In this document: piece after piece, positions 1 through 11,343 of the stretch
Position numbering within the stretch: the stretch's first letter is position 1
Layout of the letters: each line of letters starts with the position of its first letter
DNA from: Lunularia cruciata
Taxonomy: Eukaryota; Streptophyta; Marchantiopsida; Lunulariales; Lunulariaceae
Reading direction: 5' to 3'
DNA: 64,000 nt
Assembly: GCA_948567375.1 (NCBI GenBank)
Contig: OX419757.1
Location: 26,344,732-26,408,731 of the forward strand
Notes under the pieces: generated by a model
Database searches by the model: none
Seen by the model: the letters and a program-made list of their open reading frames with translations, nothing else
What the model was told of the DNA's origin: nothing
Position numbers and translations under genes: made by a program

Positions 1-3000
1 TGTTTTGATTGTGCAAGACCACTCCTTTATTCTTAATTTCTCTACCTTTGACCTCATTTTCTTATACGTCTCTTCTCCACTTCTATTTTCACATAATTTT
101 TCTCTGTCTTAGTATTCTATTGTGCTTCAATCTTGGCCAATCTACATCTTATCATTACTTCCAATGATTCACTCTTGAGTTTTGTATGGTTGGAAAGATC
201 TAGCAAAAATATAGAAAGAGTGAGTGAGGATGTTATCTTCCCTCTCAATGCACTTTTCCTTTTGTGGGATTTACATTCCAATTTTCTATCCTTATCATGC
301 TCTTCTTTGTCTCTTGTTCCTTCCTCTTCAATTGGTGCTTTTGGTCATTGCAATTCCTCCTTGGTTGGTGTGGCTCTTTCTGATGGAATCTCATGAGGTA
401 AATATGATGTAGAAACCTACTTGGATTATGAATGAGCTTATGGTTGGGGAACATACTCCAAATGCCCTTGTGACCTGTCAAATTTTAAATACAATCTATT
501 AGGTGTAATGTAGGAATAAGATCTAATCTCCCCTTCTACAAGTTGATCCTATGGTTGGTTCTTCTATCCTTGCAAAAGTAGAACATATGGGTCTTGAGTA
601 CTAGGAATTTTATTCTTGATGACAAAGGAATATCATCTCCTATCATTTCCTTGTCCTCATTGATAACTCCCATTCCATCATCTTTGTCCATAATTAAAAA
701 ATTATCCACACCCAAACTTACAACTGAAGGAGAAGAAATGTTAGCACATCCTCCAAACATTATCCATCATCTCAAAATATGGACACTTGTGATTCAATTT
801 ATCTTTGATTGTTCTCCTTCTTTTGCTTGAGCTCACTCATTGTCAAGCCTTCTCCAATGTACTTGTCCTTCCCTTCCCAAGTTGACTTGCAAGAATTTAT
901 ATACCTAGCACATTTCTTGTATAATTTTTCTTCAATCATATACTCAAGAAACCCCATGCTAACCTTCAATAAATAAGTGCTCATGTGGCTAAACGCATTG
1001 CTCTCTTGAATAGGTTTCTTAGTGCTATCCCCATTAAGCTACTCAAAATGTTCAAGTTTATTTAAATAATCCAAGATGTTCAAATAATGAGAAGGGCTTA
1101 TTCTATACCTGTTGTCTTTCCCTCTTCTTTTGAGCCTTGTCAAGTCTCCTTTTCCTTTGGTCCATGTAGAAGGTACAAAGAATACCATTTTTTAGAAGTT
1201 TTGGAATTTAAGGTTCTGCACTATAATAGGACTTAGTGAAGAATCACAGCAAGGAGAAGTGTCACTTGATTCTAGAAGTGATTGTGGAGAAACTACACCA
1301 ATCTCAGCTGGAGATGGAGTGTTTTTTGAAACTATCTCATCTAGTGAGTTCATGTGTTACATCCTGTCTCAAATCCCCAATTTCACTAATCTCAAAGTTG
1401 GTGCACTCACATAGAATTTCTCTTAGTGTTGCCAATGACATGGGAAGTTACATAACAATAACTACTTCAATCTTCACTAGTTTCTCTTGCATCCATCTTC
1501 AATTTAAATTTTGTTATTGATGAGATATGAGATGAATTAGAGTTCATCTCACGATCATCTTCAATTCAATTTCAGTTTTTTTAAAGATGAGGGAACTAGA
1601 GAATTCAAAGAAAATACTTAATCATGATAATTTTCAAGGCACACCAACTTATGCACAAGTGCTAGAAATTCAAATAGCATTCAGGTCTTTCCCTTGATTA
1701 CACATATCAAGTATTTCTTCTTGGGAGGAATTGTGATACACAACGGGTTTTGTTCCTAATATGTGCCACACTAGTTAATCAAAATTGCCATTGTCACTTA
1801 ATTGGACCCATAACCCTTCCTTGCCTGAAACCTTACCTCTCAATTGGGATTTCTAAAATGGCCCATAAATTCATTTATGACTAATACATTTTTTTTTATA
1901 AAATTTTCATTTTCACTTTTTTTTATGAGTACCTATAATTTTCTTTAAAGAATCACTAAAGTTTCATATAGAACTCATAAATTCTGCACTTAAAACTCCG
2001 TAGTATATATTGATCCATATGAAGCTATGGTCCATTGTCAATAAGTGCAATCAAGTGGATGGAACAAGTATAAAGCACAATTCCTACAATGTTATTTCAA
2101 TAGAATTGATAAACCCACCTCACCTTTTCAATGGCTGTTTAGGTCAATGGATCCCACTCATTATATGTTGATGATGGTCGATATGAAGCTATTGTCCATT
2201 CTTGATAAGTACAATGAAAGGGATGAGAAAAATATATAAAATGCTATACTTGTAACATTATTGGGTAAACACACCTTACCTTTCTTATCCTAATAATATA
2301 CCAGCAAATTAAACAATCTGATTGCATCTACCTCACATTGAACTCAACATGTTATCATATGATCCTTATGATATGAAAAATAGATTAAACATAACATTAT
2401 TATATAGTATAGTTAATTAGACAATCTGATTGATTGGTATTGTTAGGATAAGAAAGGTGAAGTGGATGAAAAAAAGTGAAGTGGGTTTATCTTCATCTGA
2501 TTGCAAAAGATACTATGAATAGTGCATAAAACACAATGGATCCCAACATCATCCATTTTAAAAATAAAAATAATTCTTGGTATATATGTTTTATAACAAT
2601 TTACTCGTGAATGTAGCATAATGTTAGACTCGCATTAGAATATCTAGATAAAGAATCTAGATCTAGACAGTAGATGAAAAATGTATAACTTATAATACTC
2701 CAAAGGAAAAAGAAAAGGAGTGCAAGGCACAAAAAGTGCAAAAAGATATAGAGAGTGCAAGGCCCAATAGTCCAAGGCATGGTAGTCCCAAAAGGCCTAG
2801 AAAAAACAAAATAAAAGTAGGAGAGTGTGCTAAAGCCACACAAGAAGAAAATGTAGATTGGTAGTCTAGGCCAATTATATAAAGAATAAAGTAGTCTATT
2901 GTTGACTGATGTGATAGAGGTCCTCAAATAGTACTTTTGTAAGTAGGAAGGGAGGATCCAACTTCAACCCCAATCCTAGCTAGGTGTTCCTATTATTGTT

Positions 3001-4015
3001 GCTAGTCTATGAAGATTCAAAGCATGAACGTGTTATAAAGTGATTGGGATGCGCTACCTATAGTAGGGTGTGAGCATGGTTTGAGAGATAGTGAGCAATT
3101 TTCTCTTTTGCAAGGAAACTCATGCTACTTCCTTGAGAAGACATTAAAAGTGGTGATGAAGGTGTCCAATAATCTCAACTTAGAGGATAGCTAGGATGCG
3201 TAATGGTCCTCTTTGCCCCAAGTGGTGATAGTTTCTATTGCTCCTACTTGTATGGCTACTCATGTCACTATCTTTACTTTTAAGCATTTGCAATAATCAC
3301 ATCATGTAAAGTACATTGACCATCACTCAAAGTAGCAATATTTGCTCTCACCTAACATGGAGATGGTCTAGAATTTTTTAACCATTCCTCAATTAGAACC
3401 TTGGACGGTGTAACCCTAGGATTTAGGCCATTATATTGCGGATGACATCATGAACTTTGGTGTGCTCTTCATTTAATGCACACCATAAAATGTATATGTA
3501 CAATGTGTCAAATGGAAAGCCTTGTGTGCACTAGTCTAGAAGCACTAAAAATACTATTTGGGATAATGCCCTAATCAAAAAGCTGCATTGGTCTTGGGAG
3601 TCTTAAGAGTGTTGTATGTATAATGCTCTATTAGGAAAACTATAATAAACTACTCCAATCTAATGGTGACAAGTTCTCTTTATCAAGAGAACTTGATCTT
3701 AATCTTGATAAAAATAACTAGATTTTCAATAGTCAAAAGAAGAAGAAGAATGTAAATGCACAAGATAACACAAACATCTGTTTGATGGATCCTTTTTATT
3801 GGATTATTTAACTATTTCATTTGTACCGATAGCTCTTCCACTTTCTTGAAAGTGTGTGTCCATTGCTCTACAAAGTGCAGTGGTTGGAACAATCCATAGG
3901 AGACCAATCATATTAGGTGATATTTCTTCAGATGCTCCCGTTGTTTATAGACAGTACCACTTGTATTATAGGATATCTTAGGTGCTGGAAGGCATTTCTC
4001 ATAAAACATCTGTAG
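1..4015. other. Unrecognised intergenic DNA
   Basis: I see no supportable gene, RNA or known transposon here. Open frames are short (108 codons at most), overlap on both strands and lack recognisable motifs. The stretch is AT-rich and poor in CpG. A short phrase is repeated directly at about 2022-2052 and 2184-2215, and there is an inverted repeat at 2273-2462 (separate entry). It is probably decayed repeat DNA whose family I cannot name. Confidence 0.5.
2273..2462. repeat. Imperfect inverted repeat, possible small foldback element
   Basis: Arms at about 2273-2297 and 2439-2462 are near-perfect reverse complements around the core CCTTTCTTATCCTAA. The loop is about 140 bp and contains a direct repeat of ACAATCTGATTG. 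No clear target duplication is visible, so MITE status is only a possibility. Confidence 0.4.
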
Positions 4016-4090
4016 GAGGTTTAGCCCCATTTTACCTTGTTTGTCTCTCCTTGTAAGGCATGATGGGTTCTTCCTCTCCTTTATTTGGTC
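4016..4090 (+). repeat. Copy 1 of a dispersed ~90 bp motif (TTAGCCCCATTTTACC family)
   Basis: The motif runs TTAGCCCCATTTTACC, then a TTGTCTC..CCTTGTA block, then TTGATGGGGTCTTCC-like and CATCCTCCGTG-like blocks. Similar copies lie at 5496-5580, 5622-5683, 45031-45123 and 45410-45505, with an inverted copy at 45587-45677 and a weak partial copy near 5265-5325. Its form, a short conserved block beside unrelated sequence, would fit the end of an LTR or of a non-autonomous element. No primer site or gag/pol was found beside any copy, so I cannot assign a family. Confidence 0.6.
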
Positions 4091-4099
4091 AACGTGGTC

Positions 4100-5240
4100 T
4101 TTCTTTTTTCGTTTTTTTAGGCTCTCATACCTCCTATACGACGTACATAATCATAAATTAGAGCCTTATGCCTCCGATTCACTAAGTGTACAGGTAATGA
4201 TATATGTATTTATCTATTTGTTTTCTGTTAAAGCCCGTTATAACTAAACAACCGCAACAAGCGGATAAAAGTCTCTCACAATCATTGGAGAAGTTAAAAT
4301 TTAAGCGAATGAATTCAGCGCAACAGACAATTATCCCATACATGATGCGAAATTGTCATGAGTCCAAATTATTCCTTAAATTTCATGGAATGTCCAAAGA
4401 ATCTCTCGATTCTTCCGTATAGGACCTGAGAACTCGAATGTCAATGGTCCAGAGCATATAATCGTGCGAGGTTTGACGTGGTGACATAAGAGCCAAGGAC
4501 TCTCTCCGTAGCCCCAAAATAGATTTGAATTGTAGTGATGATCGCAACCTATTGCAAGACATACGTACCCTACAACTACATAAATTCTCAAAAGTGAGTT
4601 AGGCTGCATACCGTAGGAGCAAAGATATGATCTAAAGCGCGGAACGTGCGTCACAATCAAGGCGGTGAATTGTAACCTGCTACCTTTTGACTGGTGCACA
4701 ACAAATTTCGAAGCCTGAAGGACAGTTGTGGGTGTCCAGGTACACATACGCGGTCTTTTCCATCTACATTGGTAGACGTTTCATCTAGAATGCGCCTTAC
4801 GGAGGCTATGTCTTTCCGAAAAACATGCAAACTTGTAGCGTTTGACCTCCTCAACGGATTAACGCAAAAGACTGTGTTGGTGAAGTTCCATAGATATTTG
4901 TCAACGAGTCAACGCTTTCAAACCACAATCTTTCCTGCGACTCGACTTGTGTAATTGAAGAGCGTACCGTGACATGTATGCGTATCTCATCTAGCGCAAT
5001 GCTTATAGATTCTTCCCGGGATTTTGCGAATGCGAAAACTTTACTCCAGCCCAGTTATGAAGAAACGCCAAAGTTTCTGCACATGGATGATCACTTATTT
5101 CAAGGTCATATCGTACTCATGGAAATTTAAGGAGAACTTCTCAAACAAAGTTCATGTACACCGTCTCCTAAACGTACGGTTACATATTTACCGATCCTGG
5201 TTCCGATATTGTACTTATGGGGGTACCAAAGACTCTATAT
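4100..5240. other. CpG-containing unrecognised segment
   Basis: This stretch has many more CpG dinucleotides than the surrounding repeats and no repeated words. Overlapping open frames exist on both strands (for example 4376-4747 minus, 123 codons; 4694-4954 plus, 86 codons), but none has recognisable motifs. It is bounded on both sides by copies of the ~90 bp dispersed motif. It may be the body of the element to which that motif belongs, or unrelated low-copy DNA. Confidence 0.35.
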
Positions 5241-5324
5241 GAATAACTTCCAAAATGAATAACTTTTTGTCGTATCATCTTGTATGGCTTGATGGTTTTC
5301 CATCGTGCTTTTGGCACCGTACCC

Positions 5325-5482
5325 TTTTTCTTTTCTTAATAATTTCCAAAATAATCTTAGTTCACCTTAGGTGTAGGGGGAAAACTAGCTCCAATATCCA
5401 AAAAAGCTTTTCTTTTCTTAATAATTTCCAAAATAATCTTAGTTAACCTTAGGTGTTGGGGGAAAACTAGCTCCAAATTTTG
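5325..5482 (+). repeat. Two-copy tandem duplication, ~81 bp unit
   Basis: Units start at about 5325 and 5407. Each runs from CTTTTCTTTTCTTAATAATT through a GGTGT(A/T)GGGGGAAAACTAGCTCC block. The copies differ at only a few positions, so the duplication is fairly recent. It lies immediately before a copy of the dispersed motif (5496). Confidence 0.8.
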
Positions 5483-5495
5483 GGTGTTGGAATGC

Positions 5496-5580
5496 ATTGG
5501 GGGCTCAGCCTCATTTCACCCTACTTCCTTTGTAAAGCTTGATGGGGTCTTCCCATCCTTCCGTACAAAGTTTTCTGCCC
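5496..5580 (+). repeat. Copy 2 of the dispersed ~90 bp motif
   Basis: Reads GGGGGCTCAGCCTCATTTCACC, then CTTTGTAAAGCTTGATGGGGTC and TTCCCATCCTTCCGT. It has the same block order and spacing as the copies near 4016 and 45031. Confidence 0.65.
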
Positions 5581-5621
5581 TTCTTGTGATTTCATGAGCT
5601 TCTTTCTACTTAAGGAGAGTT

Positions 5622-5683
5622 TATTGGGGCATAGCGTTTGTCCCTCCCTTGTGAAGCTTGATGGGATCCTCTATGTGGTAGCC
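5622..5683 (+). repeat. Copy 3 (partial) of the dispersed ~90 bp motif
   Basis: Only the outer blocks are kept: ATTGGGGCATAG, then CCCTTGTGAAGCTTGATGGGATCC. The central TTTACC block is altered. Confidence 0.5.
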
Positions 5684-6411
5684 TTTTTACTAATACTCTT
5701 AAAGAGATAGATAAATATAAACTGTTAACAACAGGAGAGAAATTTTTTTTTTCCTTGAGCTCTCGAGCTTTTCAATGTCTTCCTGTTATTCCACAGGAAG
5801 ACTTGAATTCAGGGAGAATATATCTCTACCTCAAACACATGTTGGATACCTGGATCGAAGATGACTCTTAAAAAGTACCTTGACGGAAGCTTAAAGGGGT
5901 ATGACTCTTGATATCAGTGCATAGAGTACTTAATAGTGTGTTTCAGAGATAAAGTCACAAAGCTTCATATATTTTCTAAATTATATTTCATATATTCTCT
6001 AAACTATTTTACGATGCATGTGAAAAGTCTTTGTGGGTCCGCCCAATGAGTACAAGTGACTGTCATGGATATGGAGTCAAAGTTCCTTAATTCTAGGAAA
6101 CTCTATAATAGGTGGTTCATAGAAAGTAAAGGATATAGAGTTTGTTACCGTATCTCCTAAAACATTAATTATAATTTAGGGCCAATAAAGCATCCTCTGA
6201 TTCCAATTTGAACCCTTAACATTCAAGAGGGAATACTATCGGAGCAAGAGGGAATCCATGGGGCAGAGCTCTTGTTTTTCCTTGAGCTCTCCATTTCTTG
6301 ATTTCTCTTTCACATTTCTCTAGCGGTTCTCTCGTTTAAGTTTGATTTCTCTACAGCGTTGCTCGGTGCTTAGTGAGCTCTAGATTTCTTGTCTTCTCTC
6401 AAAAGTACCCA

Positions 6412-6874
6412 GTGGAATATGGAGGTGCCATGTTAATTTGCCCTAGAGCACCTAATCCAGGGGAGCTTTATATCAACTTGAATCCAACACGAGAAAGAAT
6501 TTCAGAAGGACAAGGTAGAGATTTGAGTAGAGCATGCCACATTGTAATATGTGTTGAGACCTCAAGTGAAAACATAAGAAAATGGATACCATGGACTTGT
6601 GAATCCAACACTGGAATATGGAGGTGCCATTTTAATTTGCCCTAGAGCACCTAATCCAGGGGAGCTTTATACCAACTTGTGAATCCAACACTGGAATATG
6701 GAGGTGCCATTTTAATTTTCCCTAGAGCACCTAATCCAGGGGAGCTTTTTTATCAACTTGAATCCAACACGAGAGAGAATTTCAGGAGTACAAGGTAGAG
6801 ATTTGAGTAGAGCATGCCACATTGTAATATGTGTTGAGACCTCAAGAGAAACATAAGAAAATGGATACCATGGA
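6412..6874 (+). repeat. Nested tandem duplication
   Basis: The word TGGAATATGGAGGTGCCAT begins at about 6412, 6612 and 6692. The first (6412-6594) and last (6692-6874) copies are long, about 183 bp, and both end in AAAATGGATACCATGGA. The middle copy is a truncated ~80 bp version. The array abuts the start of the Harbinger-like pseudogene and may be its 5' region. Confidence 0.8.
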
Positions 6875-7320
6875 GTATCCAAATAGATTTGGATATGGAT
6901 GATGATGAATGTTCTCTCTATAGTAAAAATGAAGAGGTAGATTATGATACACTAAAACTATTGCTTATGTGTTGGGAGCATGCACATTCCCATATGTACT
7001 AAGAACCAAGAGTTACATATCCTTGTAGTAGGAAGTTTATAATTACATATTCCAAAGGAAAAGATGTTAAGGTATTCAGACAACTAAGAAGAATGGGTGT
7101 TGAGTCTTTTTCCACACTAGTGGATCTTATAAAGGATCACAAAATATTTAAGGAGAATTATAGGCGGAAGCAAACATCTATGTGGGTCCAAGAAGCTCTG
7201 TCTCTTAATAGATTTATCTGTGTGGATCCAAGTAGCTCTGGCTCTTGATAGATTTGGGGACCATGATAATGGTGCTTGTGTTGTAAGCAGGTTAAATATT
7301 TGGAGCATTAGTGTTAGTTT
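6870..7320 (+). pseudogene. Harbinger-like (DDE) transposase pseudogene, 5' part
   Basis: Plus-strand translation gives an acidic N-terminal segment (DMDDDECS), then a YRRKQTSMWVQEAL-like segment and an NIWSI-like segment. These correspond block by block to the minus-strand copy at 57663-58600. That copy continues into a DRVITTI..WPN.EERE stretch and a VGLVD..motif typical of PIF/Harbinger-type nucleases in plants. Stops interrupt the frame, for example just after HMY and in the SSSGS region. Reading stops abruptly at 7320, where element D begins, and resumes beyond D at 22499 with STIAFIDRV. The transposase was therefore already in place when D inserted. The family call rests on recognised motifs, not on a search. 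Confidence 0.65.
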
Positions 7321-8011
7321 TGTGAGCCGGCCTGTCTCTCACTCAAGATGAACCTCTGGTGGCTATTATGGCAGCGCACCATGGACTAAGAAGGCCAAGA
7401 ACCCCAACTCCATCATACTCCTCCAAGGCTAACACTCTAAGACTCAAGACATTGCTCACTAGAGAACTCAATGAGAGAGATAGTTGCAAATGAAAGGATG
7501 ATGAGTACCTCCTCACCCCTAGTTTATATACTTGTGAAATAGTTACACACCAAAGTTACTAATTAATAGAGTAACTCAAGTTACTAGGCTAAAAGTCAAG
7601 TAAAGTCAAAAAGTATAAAAGAATATCCATCCACATGGGCATATTCCACTAAGCATGTGAATCTTATCTTGACCCAACCACCAAGTCAAGGATTCCTTCA
7701 CATGGGCTATCCTTGGACTATAGAAGAATCCAAAACAAAAAGGCTTGCGGGCCCAAGAGTTCTTAACTCTTTTTTCAAAGCCAAACACCTAGTAATAATA
7801 CCAAGTCAACACACTAGAATCCAAAATAGTGGTGCTCATCTTTTCTACTTCCTCTAAAGTAAGGTCCCCTCTATCTTAGCTATGACTAACTTTAGCTAAT
7901 CATGATTAATGTAGAACCATCCTTGATCTCTATATAAATAATATCTCTCAAGTATAAGTAATACCAAAATAAATTTCACAATACTACATACATGCACAAA
8001 TGAGTGTTACA
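7321..8011 (-). repeat. 3' LTR of element D
   Basis: 691 bp, beginning TGTGAGCC and ending GTGTTACA on the plus strand, so TGTAACAC...GGCTCACA on the element strand. It matches the LTR at 21810-22498 and the solo LTRs at 16109, 38675 and 54719. Immediately inside (8012-8030) is the complement of a purine tract (GTTTGGGGGTAAA on the element strand), as expected upstream of a 3' LTR. Confidence 0.9.
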
Positions 8012-8059
8012 TTTACCCCCAAACTAAGTTTTCACTTTGTCTTCAAAGTGAAGGTCTCT

Positions 8060-8902
8060 TTACCTTCTATAATACATCTTCAACTTATCATGGTTAATCC
8101 TATCAAAGTGTCTTCCTCCCAACTCCTTGAGATCATAGGTGTAATTGGCCCACACCTTCTCCACTATGAAAGGTCCAAAGTACTTAGGCAAAAACTTCTT
8201 TTGCACTCTCTTGAATCCAATGGAATCAAACAACATTACCCAATCACCTTCTTTGAAAGGCTCCACCTTCTGCTTGCTTTGCCTCTTGTCATAGATCTCC
8301 TTTTTTTTCCTTTGGGCTTGCTCCACTTGAACAATAGCAACTGCTCTTGCCTCTTCCAATTCCATGAGTTGATCCTTCCTTGACTTCTCTGCATCACTTC
8401 CTTGTGCTTTCTTCAATCTCCTTTGAATGGTTTGGAAGGTAGGAAGATCAAAGTGAATGTGTAAGGTAGACTCAATACCATATACCAATTGAAATGGAGA
8501 ATATCTGGTGGAAGTCTTCATGGTTGTCATATACTCCCACAAAAATGCATGAATCCTCTTGTCCCAATGATGTTTAGCCCCCTCCATTTTTGCATCTTTG
8601 GCCAACATCATGCACAAGGTCTGATTGGTTCTCTCTGGCAAGCCATTGGAATTTGGCTTATAGGATGTAGTTACTCTATGTGTGATAGAGAAGTGTCATA
8701 GCATGGCTGTAGTGATGCTTTGTGTAAAATCTCCTCCTCCACTGCTCTTTGAAGTGGATAATCTGCTCTTTTGGTGAAAAAGAATATCCTCCACCATTGC
8801 GTAAGGTCTAGATCTTGCTGCGAGGGCCTTCCTCTCTCTAGCATGCATCCCTTTTGGATAGTTAGCTCTTGTCACAAAATCCACAATCTCCTTGTACTCC
8901 AT
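8060..8902 (-). pseudogene. Element D integrase, catalytic core deleted
   Basis: Reading the minus strand, 8902-8696 encodes the segment that precedes the zinc domain in Tat/Athila-type integrases (ARERKALAARSRPY, then DILFHQK). In a shifted frame an EEEILHKA stretch follows. The sequence then jumps to TSYKPNSNGLPERTN (about 8680-8630), which is the segment around the catalytic glutamate. The whole HHCC zinc domain and the first two aspartates of the DDE core are missing. From 8641 to 8060 the C-terminal part is open for 193 codons (QRKKKEIYDKRQ, PFKEGDWVMLF, FLPKYFGPFIVEKV), typical of the region after the core. No chromodomain follows. The enzyme cannot be active. Confidence 0.8.
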
Positions 8903-8982
8903 TGGAACCTCTTGAGTGATGAGATTTTTATGAGCTCCTCATCCAAGAAAGAATCATCCATTGGCTCATCTCTATCATGATC

Positions 8983-10243
8983 TTAGGCCCCAGATAACAA
9001 ATCAACATTTGCATGTTTCTTTCTTGGCCTATCCTCAATGGTGTAGTCGTACTCAAACAAGAGTATCATCCGTCTTGCTAGTCTCCCTTCAACATTAGGC
9101 TTGTTGAAGATATACTTCAAGGCCTTGTGATTCATGACAATGGTGGTTTTCCCTCCAATCAAGTAGTGTCTAAAATTCTTGAGACCAAAGATCATTGCCA
9201 ACCCTTCTCTCTCCATGATAGAGTAGTTCTTTTCTACTGAAACCATCTACCTACTAGCATAAGCTATTGGATGATCATGCTCATCTTGGTCTAATTGACT
9301 AAGAATTCATCCTATAGTAACATTGGAAGCATCAATGTAGAGGTTGAAAGGCTTACTCCAATCAGGTTTAGCAAGAATTGGAGCTACAACAAGGGATTGC
9401 TTGAGCTCCTCAAAAGCTTTGAGAGCCTCCTTGTCCTCCAAAATCACCATGTAATCTACACCCTTCTTCATGTAGATGGTCAATGCATAAGCCTTGTTGG
9501 AAAATGAGAAGATGAACCTCCTATAGTACCCAACCATCCCCAAGAATTGGCATAACTTTGTCAAGCTTGAAGGGAATGGAAGGTATGAGATTTTTTTCAG
9601 ACTACTATTCTATCCTTGGAGATGATGTGCCCAAAAAGTAGACCTTCTTCACATCCAAAAATGTAGTTCCCTAGGTTGAGTGATGCCTTTGCCTCATCCA
9701 AGCGTTGCAAGACCTTGATTAGGTGCTCAAAGTGCTCCTCCTTACTCCCATAGACACCAAAGTCATCAATGAAGTCTCACAAATTTCCCAATGAAAGGTT
9801 CAAATACCTTGTTCATGAACCGTTGGAATGTGGCTAGAGCATTGCAAAGCCCAAAGGGCATGACTTTGAAAGCATAAGTCCCCCAAGGTGTGGTGAATGT
9901 GGTGAGTTGTTGATGCTCTGGTACAATCTTGATTTGGTTATATCTACTATAACCATCTCCAAAACTATACCTCTCATGACCTACACAACCTCCTCCAAGA
10001 TCTCATCAATGAATGGCAATGGGTAGTAGTCCTTCTTGGTAATATTGTTGAGCTTCTTGTAATCGACACATACCCAAAGCTTACCATTTTTTTCACAATG
10101 ACAATTGGAGACACCCATTCTGAATTCTCCACCTCAGATAAATCCGGCCCCATTGAGCTTATTAAACTCCTCTTTCACAACCAAAGATATTGGTGGGCTA
10201 ATGCAACGTTGCTTTTGGTAGATTGGTCTTGCATGTGACTCCA
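8983..10243 (-). pseudogene. Element D reverse transcriptase and RNase H remnant
   Basis: Minus-strand reading in several frames gives SHARPIYQKQR, KEEFNKLNGAGFI, CVDYKKLNNITKKDYYPLP, then FKVMPFGLCNALATFQR, the catalytic FIDDFGVYG (near 9767) and FGHIISKDRI. The tether segment LCQFLGMVGYYRRFI and the RNase H region follow (NYSIMEREGLAMIFGLK, HKALKYIF, EDRPRKKHANVDLLS). Frameshifts and stops are frequent. The RT motifs and the RNase H ending favour a non-chromovirus lineage of the Tat/Athila kind. The upstream end is cut by chromovirus A at 10243/17541, between the EHKIEVE and HARPIYQ segments. Confidence 0.8.
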
Positions 10244-10977
10244 TGTAATACCAAGAGCTAGCCATATGATCTAGATGTGAAATTTGGTTTGGTAACATCT
10301 AGAATGATGTTATACATGATGGTCAAAATAGATAAGATAGAAGTATCACCAAAAGAGTACTTCTACTAATAGGGCAGAAACCACAATAGACTTGAGAACC
10401 TTAGAATCAATAGCTAGACATATGATTTAAAGGTGAGAATTGGTTTGGTAACATCTGGGAGGATTTTACACATGATGGACTAAAAAGATCAGAAAGAGGC
10501 ATCACCAAAAGGGGACTTCTACTAATAGAGTAGGAACCAAAATATGCCTGAAATCTTTGAAGGCAATTTTGGAGGCCTAAACGGATGAATTAGGCCTCGA
10601 AAATGTGCAGATTCCCTCCCCAAAAAAGGAAAAGTTGGCCTTCCCTCCCCCCTTCTTTGTCTCATCGAGAGCTTTCCAATGGTACCTTACATGATTCTGA
10701 GATTCCTACAGGAAGATTCTCTAAAATATTCCTTCCGGTCAAAGCTTGTTTGACCAACCAGATAGGACCTAGACCAAACATGTCACCCATCCACGTAAGT
10801 AATCCAAGGGCGTAGCTTGCTGACATGTCACCTATTTGTGTCCCTAATCCTATGGTGGAGCTTCCTTGGATGAGATCCTCTTTGTCTATATAATAAAGAG
10901 AAGGTGCTCCCTTGGGGCATCGATTGTTTGAGTGTGCAATATGTGTTTTCTCTCTTCTCTTGTCCTGGAGTATTACA
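10244..10977 (+). repeat. 5' LTR of element A
   Basis: 734 bp, TGTAATACC...GTATTACA. The U3 start contains two diverged copies of a ~170 bp module (about 10244-10405 and 10408-10570), each with a TAGCTAGACAT or GAGCTAGCCAT start, TTGGTTTGGTAACATCT and CTTCTACTAATAG. The TATA box TATATAATA is at 10887-10895. The same LTR family occurs at 16802, 25582, 26870 (minus), 38187 (minus), 40712 (minus) and 54144 (minus). Confidence 0.92.
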
Positions 10978-10978
10978 A

Positions 10979-10990
10979 TGGTATCAGAGC
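10979..10990 (+). other. Primer binding site of element A, initiator Met tRNA type
   Basis: TGGTATCAGAGC starts one base after the LTR end. This is the plant sequence complementary to the 3' end of initiator methionine tRNA, used for minus-strand cDNA priming. Confidence 0.93.
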
Positions 10991-11117
10991 GAGTGTTTTA
11001 GTCCAAGAGAGTGGATCACCCCTCTTGGAATAGCATGAACTACTGAAATTGAGTAATTTGAGGTGGAGAACATAGAGAAATTGCAAGACTTAGGAAGGAC
11101 TTTAGAGAGCGGATGGG

Positions 11118-11339
11118 ATGGATGCACCAAGAGGACAATTTCCCGCACCTAGCTTTCCCTTCTCAAATCCATTCCATATCAAGGTTATGTACATCCAGCG
11201 TGAGCAGATGAGAGTATCGCTAGTTTATCACTTTGGTGCAGAATTCATGGACAAGGTGATGAACTCACCAAACCCGGTGATTCTACCTGTGGTGATATAT
11301 GACAGAGAGTCAGATTTGACAATCTACATTCTATTATGA
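11118..11339 (+). CDS. Leader ORF 1 of element A (73 aa, unidentified)
   Basis: A short ORF of 73 codons lies between the primer site and gag. It has no recognised domain. Residues about 14-52 carry PF...I...V...FGAEF...V...P...PVV, then about 14 residues to the stop. Element B has the equivalent ORF at the same length (37825-38046 minus), and element E has a 71-codon homologue at 28300-28515. ORF 2 (11344) repeats the same pattern with identical spacing between the PF, FG and P-x3-P elements. It could be a separate small protein or a detached N-terminal part of Gag. It is in a different frame from gag in A. Confidence 0.55.
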   Translation: MDAPRGQFPAPSFPFSNPFHIKVMYIQREQMRVSLVYHFGAEFMDKVMNSPNPVILPVVIYDRESDLTIYILL

Positions 11340-11343
11340 TGTA

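Noticed and set aside
133-1520. Several 60-94 codon open frames on both strands
   Set aside because: Overlapping, low-complexity and motif-free; expected by chance in AT-rich DNA.
4376-4747. 123-codon minus-strand ORF in the CpG-rich patch
   Set aside because: No recognisable motif, overlaps plus-strand frames of similar length, and there is no support for expression.
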